NCBI GenBank assembly: GCA_027886175.1
Contig: JAJNNQ010000075.1
Location: 7,729,001 to 7,793,000 of the forward strand
Direction: 5' to 3'
Length of the DNA: 64,000 bases
From: Phylloscopus collybita
Lineage: Eukaryota > Chordata > Aves > Passeriformes > Phylloscopidae
This document shows positions 1-11,350 of this stretch, piece by piece; position 1 is the first letter of the stretch; each line of letters begins with the position of its first letter. The notes under the pieces are model-generated. The model was given only the letters and a program-made list of their open reading frames with translations, made no database searches and was not told the origin of the DNA. Both the position numbers and the translations under genes were made by a program.

Positions 1-2314
1 ACAGGACTGCAGTGCACTACTGGACTGGCACTAGTTTTGAATGATGAGCTCAGGTGTCAGTAGCAGCTGAGAAAGGAGCTCCACAGGGGCCACGAAGGAG
101 GCTGAGAAGGAAGCAAAAAGGCTGGAATACTCAGCAAATTAACCCAAACTGAGGCCCATGTGTCTGCAGCCAGGCAGTTCCCAAGAGTGAGCAGTGCTGA
201 GAGAGCCTGGGCACATCTGCACATCACTGCCGGGTACACGGATCCCGCTGCTTTGCTCCCACGGCTGCTATTTGAAGACTGTTCAAGGCTTTTGCTATTT
301 TAGTGGCTGAAAACCTTTCAAATCCATATCTATATTTATGCACAGCCTGTGTATATTCATTTCTGTCTTTTGCCAATGCTGGTTTTCAGTTCAAACAGCT
401 CTTCTGCTTCCCCCATTCCTCACTTTCCCAGCATAATTAAAGGGAATAGTCATCTTCTATCTTAACAGCTTACTGAAAAGATAGCATTTATGGATGGAAG
501 AGGAAAAATACCCTAAAAACCAACCTTGTGATCCCTTTTTGGAGTTTCTTCACAATTTTTGCCACCTTGTTTTATAATATTTTGTGATATTTATAAACAC
601 GAGAGACCTTAATACTGGATGTATTTCTCTTAAAGATTTCTTGAAAATATTTAAATTTAAACCTGGGTTCTTTTTGTACCCTTATGATTTATTACAGGAG
701 AAATAATATAGACAAGAAGAATGCCTAAAAATATACATATTGCTTTTTTTCTTACTTTATATTTTAGAATATTGAAAATGTCAAGGCTAATCTTTGTTAC
801 TATGGAGGAGGCTCTGGCATGTGTTGGAGCCCAGCTGCTGGGAGCTCCTGAGATCTCAGTCTAGCTCTGTTCCCTGAGTACTGGGAAGCAGAACCAGTGG
901 CACTAGAGAGTCCCTTGGTGGCCAGTGCCTCGCTGACACCTCCCCTGCACCAGCAGCAAAGCCCACAGGTCTTGGCTCAGCTGCTTTACAACAACAGACT
1001 GCAACATTGATCCTCTCAGGTGGTGTCAGTGACTCTGCCTCTCTGATTAGCAGTTCCCTTTGAGCTCCTTATGAATTCCCATAATTTCCCTTATTAATTT
1101 CTCCAAACTGTTTGAAGATGCTCCAGGTATAATTCTGGTGACGTTTTGCTCTTTGCTTAATCAATTCCTTTTAACATCTCCTCCTTAGGAAGGTCTATCC
1201 TTGATTTCCACTTTTCCATATTCTTCACAACAAATTAGTATTTCCCCTAAATGATAACCTTAATGGGACAAATTACCCTTTTAGTTTTGATTTAACTTCA
1301 CATATGAAGGATTCGATGCATGGGATTGTTCAGTGAAGCTAAGCCCCGGAGTTAGGAAGGGATCAGTCAAGCAGATTATCTTTGCACAGATGTCACATTT
1401 AAATTTTTCCTTTACCATAAACTGCTAAATTAACTGCAGACACGTGTTCAGGTGTGACTGAACTTCACTCTTGACCTGGGATGGTCAGAGCCATTCAGGT
1501 TGCAACTGAGCTGCTCTGTCAGTAGAGACAATGTCACTGGATGTTTGTGGCAGGGCTGGGCACTGGTTTTACAGCATTGGTTTCAGATGCTGGAAATGCA
1601 TTAATTGCAGCCTCCTCTGTGATTTCTGGTTCTTGTCACAAGGCAGTTGCAGAGGTGGGGAAAATGCATAAATTATTTTGCAGGAATTCTGAAGACTCCC
1701 ATCAAAGATTTAACAAGAGCAGTGAGACAGGTGATGGGAGCAGTGCACAAAGGGGAAGCATCTGATGCTGTCTTGTACAGCTTTTGTTTTTAAAGCTGTG
1801 CAGATAAATGGTGACAAAGACAGCAGATAAAAATGGTTGTGATTGACTGGCCCCTTTGTGTTGAGTTTGGGGCCAATGATTTAATGGAGAAGGAAGAGGA
1901 AAAAACCCCAAGTTACTAATAGGCATCCAGGATATTTTAATTTTTTTTAATAGCTTCTAAAATTTCATTTGAATCCAGTGGATGATTATCCTGTGTTATT
2001 AATGAGCTTCACTAGATGTCATGTGGAGTTTGGGAGCATTAGAAAGCCACTGTGGTGATACAGGGCTGGAAAAAAAAATATAAAGAGTAACCTTTTCTCT
2101 CCTCCAGAGTCCAGTTTTATTAAACTAGCTTGAAGGCTAATTTTTCTACTTTGTAAGGGAGGAAGGGGAGCTTTCTGAGGAAGACTCAGAAGAAACCTCT
2201 GAGTTTTTTACATTTTTAAAGCACTTTCTTGGACTTCTCCCATTCTTTTCATGTTCTTCTGAACACCAGGAGTAGATAGATAGATACCACCAAATTCAGT
2301 ATAACCTGAAAATG
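1..2314. other. Unannotated AT-rich non-coding stretch
   Basis: I see no gene, RNA or recognisable repeat. Open frames are below 75 codons and have no coding character. A short TAGA microsatellite (about three and a half units) sits at 2273-2286. The stretch could be intergenic or intronic; nothing in the sequence decides this. Confidence 0.6.
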
Positions 2315-2640
2315 TAAGAATGTGTGGGACCTTAGTTGGTCATCTTGTCCGCTGCTAAAATAGAAACCAAAGCACACCAACCTATCTCAGCCATTTGTGA
2401 AAGGTATTTGTCCAATCTCTTTCTAAAAGTCAGAAATCGTGTTGAGTGAATAATGCTTTAGACCATCTACCTCTATTTCATTACCTTTTCTACTGGACAA
2501 TTTTCCTCCATGTCTATTTGGAACCTATTTCTTCTCACATTTTTCTCTCTACTCACTTTTGTTTCATATCCCTCCTATAAATCACACATCTCCTTTTTAT
2601 TACTGCAGCTAGAATTCATGTCATGACCGTAAACCATGAA
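2315..2640 (-). mobile_element. 3'-terminal part of an ancient CR1/L3-like LINE (relic)
   Basis: Read on the minus strand, the segment gives RFQIDMEENCPVEK (2485-2526) and then FRKRLDK (near 2403-2427). These correspond to the C-terminal end of CR1-clade ORF2, where intact members have an RFRLDIRKFFF-type stretch followed by F-K-x-R-L-D. Beyond it lies a tail resembling the usual 3' UTR phrase for a GATGACC-type motif and a GGTCCC-type motif (about 2320-2350). The reading is broken by stops and frameshifts, so the copy is dead. It lies in the same orientation as the RT and endonuclease remnants to its right and is probably the same insertion. The family call is from memory of CR1/L3 consensus patterns. 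Confidence 0.6.
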
Positions 2641-2999
2641 AAATTTCCATCTGAATCACCTCTTTTGGGTTCATGGTTGACTTTTTAGCTGTGGTAGATG
2701 ATGAATTTTTGCAGCAGTGACATATTCTCCTTGCTTTCTACCTCCTGCCCTGTGCATCACTTCAGGCTTCCCTGGTAAAAGCAATCTGTCAGTGGCCAAA
2801 GTGCTAAACCAAGGAGCAGTTCTTGGGAGCACCTTCTTAAAGCCACTGTAGGTAACTGAAAGATTTTAATGTCAAAATGCTGCAGGGTGCCAATTCACAG
2901 GTTTTTAAACACAAGCACAATAATTAATTGATAATTTTTTCTTTAACCTAAAAAAGGGATGGTTTTAAAAAAACGCTTTTTCAAACATGATCATGCTGG

Positions 3000-3300
3000 A
3001 GGCTTTAATTACACTTGGTAATATAGTCCAGAATTCAGTTTTGTATTATTTATCCAGCATCAGCATTAGCTTGGTTAGTTTGTAATTCTCTAGTTCATCC
3101 CTTCTACAGTTTTGAGTATTCAAATGATGTTGGTAATCCTGCAGTCATTTGAAGTTTTGTTTCCCAAATTTTGTTGAAATTAACTTTACCAGGAGTTCCT
3201 CATCCCTTAAAGGCTCTTGGTGCAAGATATGTGTCTGTTGTTTTTAAAAAATGTTTAATTTTAGCAAATGCTACCTCACATCCCCTTTTCATCACAGATG
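3000..3300 (-). mobile_element. Reverse-transcriptase N-terminal remnant of the same ancient LINE
   Basis: The minus strand contains KIWETKLQ, then in a neighbouring frame NDCRITNII (3123-3149), then DELENYKLTKL (3067-3099). In CR1/L2/L3-type LINEs the corresponding block reads N-D-W-R-x-T-N-I-x-P-I ... K-D-x-x-N-Y-R-P-V-S-L, at the start of the RT domain. The Trp has become Cys, and several frameshifts separate the matching pieces. The order (endonuclease to the right, C-terminus to the left) is what a minus-strand element requires. Only about 540 bp separate this block from the C-terminal block, against roughly 1.2 kb expected, so an internal deletion is inferred. Confidence 0.72.
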
Positions 3301-3639
3301 GCAATCTTTCTGTTCCACCCTCGGTATAAAATTCCTGCTCAGTTTGATATACAGACAAAAATATCTATCCTCTGAAAATTTTTACTTTTTCTACTTGTCT
3401 AAGAACAGTTTTTCTGTGTGCCTGTAGCAATAGCTCATGTTGAAAAAAAATGTTGTAATTATTTCTATCTGTATTGGTCATTTCATTGTTCCCTTCATTT
3501 CCTTATTATCAGTCAAATGTTTTGTAAATTACAATTACCATTTCCTTTCCATTTTCTTCCTGTCTCTATAAATATATAAAAATTAATGCCTTGCTGCCAT
3601 TTCCATATCCTCTTTCAATATTTAAGAAGATTTTTTTTT

Positions 3640-4050
3640 CCCAGTAGATCACTGACTTGACTGGGGATTTCTGGCTTTTGGAGCCTCCAACAAGAAATCT
3701 GAGAACAGCTCCCACTACAGTCTTCTTTTAGGATTTCTTCATTTAAATTTGTGTCCCTGTCAGTGATGCTGACAATCTCACTTATTAGTTTGGCCAAAAT
3801 CAGCCCTTTCAAAAATTCTTATACTGCTGGTCACTGCTGTTTTCTCTTTGCACACAATAAATGTAAGCAGATTGTCACCATAACCATCAGTACCTAAGCA
3901 ACCACTCATTTTTAGGTCACAATTGATTTTTCTTTGTCCATCAAAATGAGGTCTAGTGTTAAGTTACACTATGCTAGGTAGAAAATTTGCTCTTCCAAGA
4001 AGTTACCTATTATTTTTATAATGTTTGGAAAAGCTTAATTGTTGCTTGCA
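3640..4050 (-). mobile_element. Endonuclease-domain remnant of the same ancient LINE
   Basis: The minus strand reads NFLEEQIFYLA, TLDLILMDKEKSIVT (3915-3959), MSGCLGTDGYGDN (3871-3909) and RIFERADFGQTN (3784-3819). These line up in order with the end of the CR1 apurinic-like endonuclease: F-L-x-Q, L-L-D-L-x-L-T-N-K-E-x-L-V, G-C-L-G-x-S-D-H-E, and F-R-R-A-N-F-G-L-F. The catalytic S-D-H triad end is degraded to T-D-G. The distance from the FERADFG block to the RT NYKLT block is about 700 bp, close to the spacing in intact CR1 ORF2. The copy is non-functional. Confidence 0.75.
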
Positions 4051-5084
4051 GTTGTTAAAAAAAAGGGATCCTGAGTGAGGTCACCTATAATGAGTATGTA
4101 GTTCATTGATCAGGTTTCTTAACTCTCCAGTGAGACAGAGAAACTGAAAACAGGTAGTATCCAGTTCTCCTAAGTCAGTGAAATTATGATCCCAAGCATT
4201 TTGTTTGTTTTTGCTCAGGAAGTTGATGGCATATTTAGGAGAGTTTACTCCTACCCTGTTACTGTGCTTCACCTGGGAAATATCAGAGCACTGAAGTGAG
4301 GGACTGCAGCTGCTTCTGGGTTCAGTGGGGTTACAACCTTCACTCATGCTCTCAGGTGAGGCTCAGCAGTCTGAAAGACTTTACCCCAGGTTTCAAAGGG
4401 TTTGAGGCGCCTATTTCTCATGGCAGCACATGGCCCTTTAGCTCTTTTCAGTGCCTGGGAAATCCTGAAAAGATGAAGCCCATAAACTTCTAATCTGAAA
4501 GCCTTTTTTTCAGCCTCCTGAACATCAAACATCTCTTTCAGGCATCACAGCAACATTGTGTTGGTTCTTATTTTTTTGCTGGGTGCTCCTGCAGCAGGAA
4601 ATTGGAGCTACTGGAGGGCCTGCTGAGCTATTTCACTCTTGGTAACCTATGTGACTCTTCACGTGTGATGTAATTTCTGACATGTTAGGTGAATACTCAT
4701 TCATTTGAAAATGACACACTTCCTTGCCAGGCAACAGCAAACCACTGAAGGATTAAACACCACAAGATTTAGAGGCCTGAAGTCCAAAGGCTGAAGATAA
4801 AGGCTGGCACATGACATAAGATTAAGCTTCAGACTTGTTTTCTGAAACACCTTGAGACTTTGGGGAGAACGGGAGAGATGGAGCTCCAGACTCAGTTTCT
4901 CGTTGACAGCTTCAGGAGCACATGTCAGGAGAGAGACTGACACCTCAGAGCAGCAACTCACCACGTCCAGGGGATGCTGGGCTGGGTGATGCTGTCGAAA
5001 CATCAGCTCTGCCGACAGCCCAGGCACCCCAACCCCTCTGCTTTTGGGGCTGTGGCTTAGGGAGTTGTCTGGTGAATCCCAACC
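4051..5084. other. Unannotated non-coding stretch
   Basis: No gene or named repeat is visible. The left part (to about 4350) could be further decayed 5' LINE sequence, but I could not read convincing endonuclease motifs in it. Confidence 0.5.
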
Positions 5085-5165
5085 TGGAGGTCAGGAGACA
5101 TGTCCAGGGTCACAGAGAAATTTACCCCAGGGGTTCCAGTCACACCCAGGTCTCTTGTTCCACGC
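5085..5165 (-). repeat. Possible MIR-like SINE fragment
   Basis: The plus strand has ACATGTCCAGGGTCACAGAG followed within about 30 bp by CACACCCAGGTCTCTTGTTCC. In antisense MIR the same region reads as a 'gacttgcccaaggtcacac' block followed by a 'cccaggtctcctgactcc' block. The match is partial and short, so it may be chance. Confidence 0.33.
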
Positions 5166-5459
5166 TGGCACAGTTTGACCCTGGAGTCTCTGCTCTTGTA
5201 CAACACCTGCTTTGCCCTGTCTGTGGTACACAGCTCACACAACTCTATTTGTGGGTGTACTTGCTCATGCCACTCTGTCTTATCCTTGGCACACCACGGG
5301 TGGAAAAGCAGTTCTGCTCCTGAAACTCCAAATGAATGTTTAAACACACGTATTTATTTGTAGATGCTAATGAATATTATGGATAAGGGATTCTAGGGGA
5401 TTTGGGGAGGGAAATAATTTCAAATAAGCAAATTATTTAATTTAGAATTACATTTACTA

Positions 5460-5605
5460 TCATAATAATGGACAGCTTTCTTATGGTGCTTTGCAACTTC
5501 AAAGTACTTTGCAACTATTAATTAATTAACATATGTGCTCTTTTGGAGGTAGGAAACTAATTATTAACAGCCCAGTCTTTCACACAGGGAGCTAAATGAC
5601 AAACA
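5460..5605 (-). repeat. MIR-like amniote SINE relic
   Basis: The plus strand carries CTTCAAAGTACTTTGCAAC, then ATTAATTAA, then GAGGTAGG with a TTATTA-type block, and then an ACACAGGGAGC-type block. This is the antisense order of amniote MIR elements: 'tcaaagcactttacaa', 'attaattaa', 'gaggtaggta', 'ttattatcccc', 'ggaaactgagg'. It is old and heavily diverged. Confidence 0.6.
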
Positions 5606-7289
5606 TTCATGTTACTTAAACAATTTAGCCATTGTATTGCATGCTTAATTTGTTCCTGCAAGTACCACTTCTCCATACATAATGTGGATTAATGCATATG
5701 CAAATAAATAACTTAAACAACTGCATTCATACAACACATGATGATCATCATGAATAATGATTTGCCCAGTGTTATATATCTTAGGACTCCCTTAAAATGA
5801 CAATTAGTCACCCTTGTTTGTGTTTCCTGAAGGTTATTTGAGATTGATATTTGTCCCCAAATATCTGAGCTGAAAGATGACATCGGCCAGGGGTTCTCTG
5901 GGAAACTGGTCTCTGATGTAGAAGGTTCTGGAGAGATTCCTATACCGTGGTGGGGAAAAAACCCAAACTTAGACTGAAGGTGGTGTTGCACATAGCTACA
6001 CACACTCTTGTGCCAAAAACCCCCAACTCAGTCCCAGTTAAGGTAAAGGGGGAAAAATCAGCAGAAAATCCAGGCTCTTGTTGCTGGTGGCAGAGCAGAG
6101 TCACAGTGGCTCAACCAAATGTGCTGTACCCAAGCTCTCATTGCCTGCACCTTGTGATGCTGTTTCTATAGGCAGCCTAAGCTAACCCTCATTTTAGCCT
6201 GTGTGAAAATCCTAGCAACCCTGTGACAGAGAAATCTCTGAGTAATTTAGGGAGCCTTTGTCTCTGCCAAAAATCAGTCAAGGGACGATGCTGTAAAGAT
6301 GGATGGGACAGATGATTCTGCTGGAACAGGAGCTGAGCACCAGGCTTGTGCCTCAGCCAGGAAACTCTGCTCCTCTGGATCATTTGAGGAGGGTGAAGTT
6401 ACATTTCATCCTCCAGGAGCATGAGGTGATCACCCAGCAGTGTGTGCAATGTGTGGACAGGCAGCAAATCTAGGCTGAAGTTGCTGCTGCAGAGCAGCAC
6501 TGGCAAAGCTGAAGAAACAAAGTGATCTCCTCAGGGTCCAGCACTTACACACTTTAACACGTTATTTAAGACAGGTTGATAATTTTTCTTCCCCAATGTC
6601 CATTTGGGGTTTGAGATGCTGGTGATGAGAGGTGACTTTCATCACAGGCACAAGCAGGCACACAGCTTATCCTGCACTTCTGCCAAGAGCAGAAGGCAAC
6701 ATGCAACTTGTGATGAACTTCCCACCTCTCCGTGATGAGGAGAGAAGCAGCGCCAGGGAGATTTAAGACTCCCTGAAGAAAACAGACAGGACATAAGGAA
6801 AGCTGAGGAAAGCACCCTTGGGAAGGCACAAAAGGAATGTGACAGCTGAGGGAGGAAAAGCAACTGCTAAGTAAGCAGAAGTGTTACCAGCCTCAGACAC
6901 TTGGAGAGCTCAAAAAAGGCAACAGGAATGAAGCACCTGGGAGTGTGTGAAAGCCTGGGGGATCTGAACAGAAGTGAACCCTGTTCAAACCCCCAGGTGC
7001 AGGACCCTCCTCAGGCTCCTAGGACACCCAGTCTGTGGGTTGGTGAGAAATTGCCAATGTGGTCTTCTGATCTCTGCATGGGTGTGTGTGCTCTACAAGG
7101 CTTTCTGTGCTGGAACGTGGATGGTCCTTAGCTCCTGACTGTTCCACTAACAGTTTGCTTCAATTTTTCTATTTGCCAGTTATCCTATTTCCTTTCTCCT
7201 AGTCTGTTCCAACCCAGCATTGCCTCTATCATTTGGCCTCTCCTTTGCCTTCCCAATAACTTCCACACCCTCTGTTTAACCCATCCCAT
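5606..7289. other. Unannotated non-coding stretch with a 16-bp palindrome
   Basis: No gene or named repeat was found. The only structured element is a perfect 16-bp palindrome, CATGATGATCATCATG, at 5737-5752 in an AT-rich setting. A slightly more GC-rich part (6400-7130) has overlapping short frames on both strands with no coding signature. Confidence 0.5.
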
Positions 7290-7515
7290 ATAGAAACCCA
7301 GACATACACAATTCATGACCCTGGGATGACACATCTCTCCTTGCAGCTCTACTGCTACCTGCTATTCCTTCCCTATATTTTTATGCCTCTTCTGATATTC
7401 TCAGCTTTTTCTTGTGTACACTGCCTTGTCCTCTTTATACAGCTCCTGGCATAATTGTTTCTGTCCCTACCTGATGTCTCTAGGCATTGCCTTCATGCTA
7501 TTAATAATAATGACC
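7290..7515 (+). repeat. Old amniote retroposon 3' tail (L2/MIR-type), pyrimidine-rich
   Basis: At 7430-7515 the sequence runs TTTATACAGCTCCTGGCATAA, then CTGTCC, then TCTAGGCATTGCC, then ATTAATAATAATG. This order matches a retroposon tail very common in reptile genomes (remembered as a 'gtacagcgcctagcacaat' block, 'ctcctaggcgctacc', 'aataataataat'). The preceding 7290-7430 is C/T-rich and may belong to the same element. A similar copy lies on the opposite strand at 37464. The exact family name is uncertain. Confidence 0.5.
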
Positions 7516-8353
7516 ATGTGGATTTTTAATTTCTTGATGCATTTTTTTTTAAAAAAAACCCCTACATTTAGCTCTTAATCCTGGTGTAGACAGCATGTTC
7601 TTATAGATAATTAGCCTATTAGGTTATGGGTACAGCTGAGTAAATTCCATGCTTATAAAACTGCTTGAGCAGGCAATACATTTAGCTGACTGCAGACTGG
7701 TATTTACGTAGTATCAGGAGAGTAAATAAAGTCTATTGAGTGGCCATCATCATAACATTATTTTACCTCCCTCCTTCCTTCACTCTCAATTTCATGCAAA
7801 AGCTCAATCTCATGCACAGTCTCATTCCTCCAAGAGGGTGTTAAATTTCTTGAGCTGCTACCAAAATCAATGGCACTGGGAATGTTCTCTGCCCTCCAGG
7901 ACCAGGCTCCAATTCCCAAAGTATAAGCAGTTATGAGACTGTTCTTAATGTCCATTCCCACCACAACTGATGATGTTCAGTGCAGGACTGGTAGTACCTT
8001 TGCCTGTCAAGCTCCTGTTGTGGATTGTACTGATCCCACTCATTATCTGATAACTAAATTAACATAAACACCATGTAGGGGAGTTTTTTTGGCCAAAGCT
8101 AAGATTCCACTTTTTTTTCTCCTAATACTATGGTTGGAAAAACTTTTCTGCTTCTACTTTTCTTATATTGTAAGCCATTTGCAGAACGATGTTCTACAGG
8201 AAATGTTTATTTTGAATTCATTAAAAAGAAGGCTACAGCCCCCTGTATCCCCCAGGGATATGTGCCTGTTGCCATTAGTGTTTGAATTCCAGCTCCGTAA
8301 AACACTCAATGTGTGCATTGCCTTCTTTCAGTTTTAACACTTTAGGAGCATCA
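7516..8353. other. Unannotated non-coding stretch
   Basis: AT-rich sequence with no gene or repeat that I recognise. Confidence 0.55.
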
Positions 8354-8655
8354 AATCACGGAATCACAGAATGGTTTATGTTGGAAAGGACCTTAAAAAT
8401 CACCTGCCATGGGCAGAGACATCTTCTACTAGACCAGATTGTTCCAAGCCCCATCCAACCTGGCTTGGTACACTTCAGGGATGGGGCAGCCACAGCTTCT
8501 CTGGACAACCTGTGCCTTGCCACCCACACAGTAAAGAATCCCTCCCTAATATCTGTAATCTAAATATACTTTCTTTCAGTTTGAGGCCATTCCCCCTTGT
8601 CCTAGCACTACCTGCCTCTTCACCTAATGTTCCTTTCCAGAAGATTTCTCTCAAG
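8354..8655 (-). mobile_element. CR1 LINE 3'-end fragment
   Basis: The plus strand begins with the inverted CR1 terminal repeats (GGAATCACAGAATGG) and continues with GTTGGAAAGGACCTTAAAAA, a CCATGGGCAGAGACA block, the CATCCAACCTGG block, and CCATTCCCCCTTGTCCTAG. This is the antisense of the CR1 3' UTR plus the last codons of ORF2. The copy is 5'-truncated, as is usual for CR1, and cannot move by itself. Confidence 0.93.
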
Positions 8656-9404
8656 TTTCATGAGTGGACCTCTTCCAACTTTATGTAGGTTTAAAATTAA
8701 GCACAGCATTGTGTTCTAGGTCTGGATCTCCAAAATGTTGTCTAGGCAAAAACTGATCAAGGGGTGGTTCCCAAAATAATGAAATCTATCTGTTTAGTAG
8801 AAACCCACCATTTTTTTATTATTTAGGACTTGCCTGTTGTGGTACTTAAAATAAACTGATGTAGGCAGAAATGAAAGCACATAAATGTACTAAAAAGCAG
8901 ATTAAAAGCAGATCAGTAATGGCATTCTATTAATAGATTAATTATAAGAGACTGACACAAAGATGTGGAGTGTTTCTGAAGGTAATGAGACCCTGGCAGC
9001 TGCTGGCACTTTGGAACAAGCCTTGGTATATTCCCAGTGGACACCAATAACTTACTAGCTGATACCAAAACAATTGCCTAGTTTAGAGCTGTCAAGTAGC
9101 AAACTGCAGACATGCCATTTGCTTGGACAAATAAACTGAAATTAGGTTGTTGTGTCACGTAAGATGCTTGTAAAAGAGTGTGTGGAGCCTGAGGAAAAAT
9201 GAGAGTCAATCAGTCCCTCTGGAAAGAGAAGCACAGCTGGAAGGAGAGTGAACCTACAGAATAGCCAAGAAACCAGATAAATACATGACAGCATGAACAG
9301 CATCTTTGCTGTAGATTACAGACACTTGATTTTATGGCCCCAGTATTTCCCAGCCCAGCACATCCTTTAATGAGGATTTCCTCGGTCTTTTACCATGTTG
9401 CACT
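8656..9404. other. Unannotated non-coding stretch
   Basis: No gene, RNA or recognisable repeat is seen beyond the CR1 edge. Confidence 0.55.
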
Positions 9405-9590
9405 AAAAGTGGAGGTTTTTTGGGTTTTGTTTGTTTTTAGTTTTGTTGGCTTAGTTGCTTTGTCCTTGGTTTTTTTGTTGTGGTTTTTCTTTTATTTATT
9501 TATTTATTTATTGGTGATTGGTTGGTTTGTTTTGTGTTTTATTTATTTTGGGGTGGGTTTTTTTGGGGGGGAGGGTCTTTTTTTTCTTAT
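9405..9590. repeat. Strand-asymmetric T/G low-complexity tract with a TTTA microsatellite
   Basis: The plus strand is almost purely T and G for about 180 bp. It includes a TTTA run at about 9490-9513 and a G7 run followed by a T-rich block near 9560-9590. A 144-codon open frame runs across it, with long runs of Phe, Leu, Gly and Trp. That is a composition artefact, not a protein. Confidence 0.85.
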
Positions 9591-11109
9591 ATTGAAGACT
9601 TTTCTTCTGTTTTTCAACAGCAGGTGTCATCTCCCAGTCAGGGGAGAAGAACTATGTTGCAGTAAAACTGGGATGGTTGTGGGGAGTGATGCCCTTGAAC
9701 ACAGGGACAAGCAAAGTCATGTCAGCACAGTTTGGACTGAAGGAAAAGGTTGTGTATGCAAAGTGTGAGTGATTACCTATTACGACAGCTGAACCAGGGA
9801 GGTGTGCCCAAATGCTGCCTGCCAGCAAGCCTTTTCACTGCAATTATCTCTTTCACTTAACCAAAAATAACTGACTGGATTCCAGAAAATTTGTGTCAAT
9901 TTTTGCATGACACCACAAAATCAGGGCAGATAATCCTAATAGTCCCCCACAGATTTGCTTGCACTCGCCCCATTGTGATCAATCAGCCTGGCCTCTCATG
10001 TCACATGGATTGGGGATTTCACTGTGGAGATTTTCCAGCACCAACCCTGTCCCTTCTGATCTCCAAATGGATGCTTCTCACTCTCCCAGGCTGACACATG
10101 GAGACAGTTGGTGCTTGGAACAGAGTAATCCAGATCTCCTCACTCCCACACCCCTGCTGTGGTGCTGCCTTTGCCGTCCCCCAGAGAGAGCTGAGCCACA
10201 GGCAGCAGAGCAAACACATGGATCAGCTCTTCTGGCTCCACAGAGCTGGTGGTTCCTCTTGGCTGCACAGGCTTAGAAAAGACAGGGAGAATTTTTCACA
10301 ATGAATTATTTAAAATGAGCCTTTTTGACCTCATTTTCTATATGCATCTCCTAGCAGAAAGTTGAAGCTAAAGTCATTTGTCACGGCTGAGTGTAAATCC
10401 AAGGGGAGCAGATGGGGGTTTCCCTGCCACGTAGCCATGCAGGCAATATGTGCATGAAAATGGACTGCCTGGGATGAGGCAGGAAAAACCTCCACACAAG
10501 AAAATGGAGCTGCAGCTAAAGGTTTAAAATCAACCCCCTAAGTTTACTGGTGGGGTTTTATTCTTCTGTGAACCTCATCCAGGTTTTGGTCAGCTTGGAG
10601 GCAAGGTCTTTATCAATTAATTCAACATCTTCACTGATTTTTTTTTCACTTTGAAAAAAAAATTGCTGTCCAATAAACTGTTTTTCTTTCTGGGATATGC
10701 TGGTAAATGGTTTTGTTGCATGCTGTGGAAAGGGCTGAGGAATTTTCTGGGGCTCAGTAAGGGTGTGGAAGATTCTCTGTCATTTGAAATCTTTACACGC
10801 ATTTTAATGCCTTCTTGTGTTGTCATGCATTCACAGACTTGGTGAGGAAATTGTTATCATATAATCAGTGGGTTCCTAATGGTGATAGAACAGCTTTCTC
10901 TCTTCCAGGGAAGCCCCTTTTAGCTTTCATTACTGTGCATAACTGCAGAGCCTGCCAAAGAGCACTATCGATTCCTGCACTTTGAGCAGATCAGGGCTGG
11001 GTTTGTTGTGCAAATAACAACCCAGCAGCAGCACTGCAGACAGCAGGAGCAAAATGAGACAACGGGCTGTGTCAGGCATTTGAATTTATTCATTCTGCCT
11101 GGTGTTTGC
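9591..11109. other. Unannotated non-coding stretch
   Basis: No supported gene. A short imperfect hairpin (GCTGGGTT paired with AACCCAGC, 10996-11026) is the only structure noted. Open frames near 9960-10300 overlap on both strands and have no recognisable content. Confidence 0.5.
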
Positions 11110-11350
11110 AGTGCAGCATGACGAGCTGCCTCAGTCTCCCTGCACATTTTCCATATGAGCTTGATGCGCTGCGGGGACTTGGGCTGTCAGCTCTCGATGG
11201 AGCGCGCCCTTGGAAAGGCTGGCATGAGCTCCTAAAGATGAATTATTTAGACAGCTTCACGAACATCTTTGAGCCAAAGCTAAAGATACATCTGCTTGTC
11301 ACGGGCAGTCATGAACCTGTGACGAGAGCAGAGGGGTTTCCCCGTGACAC
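11110..11350. other. CpG-retaining segment of unknown function
   Basis: Between about 11160 and 11345 I count roughly nine CpG dinucleotides, against strong CpG depletion in the surrounding kilobases. A stop-free plus-strand frame of 124 codons covers it (start Met near 11106). A pyrimidine-containing tract ending in TTTGCAG precedes it (near 11110) and could pass for a splice acceptor, but no donor or known protein is evident. It could be a regulatory element, an untranslated exon or an unrecognised repeat. Confidence 0.35.

Noticed and set aside
9334..9768. 144-codon frame with hydrophobic segments resembling membrane helices
   Set aside because: It runs through a T/G low-complexity tract whose translation is inevitably rich in Phe, Leu, Val, Gly and Trp.
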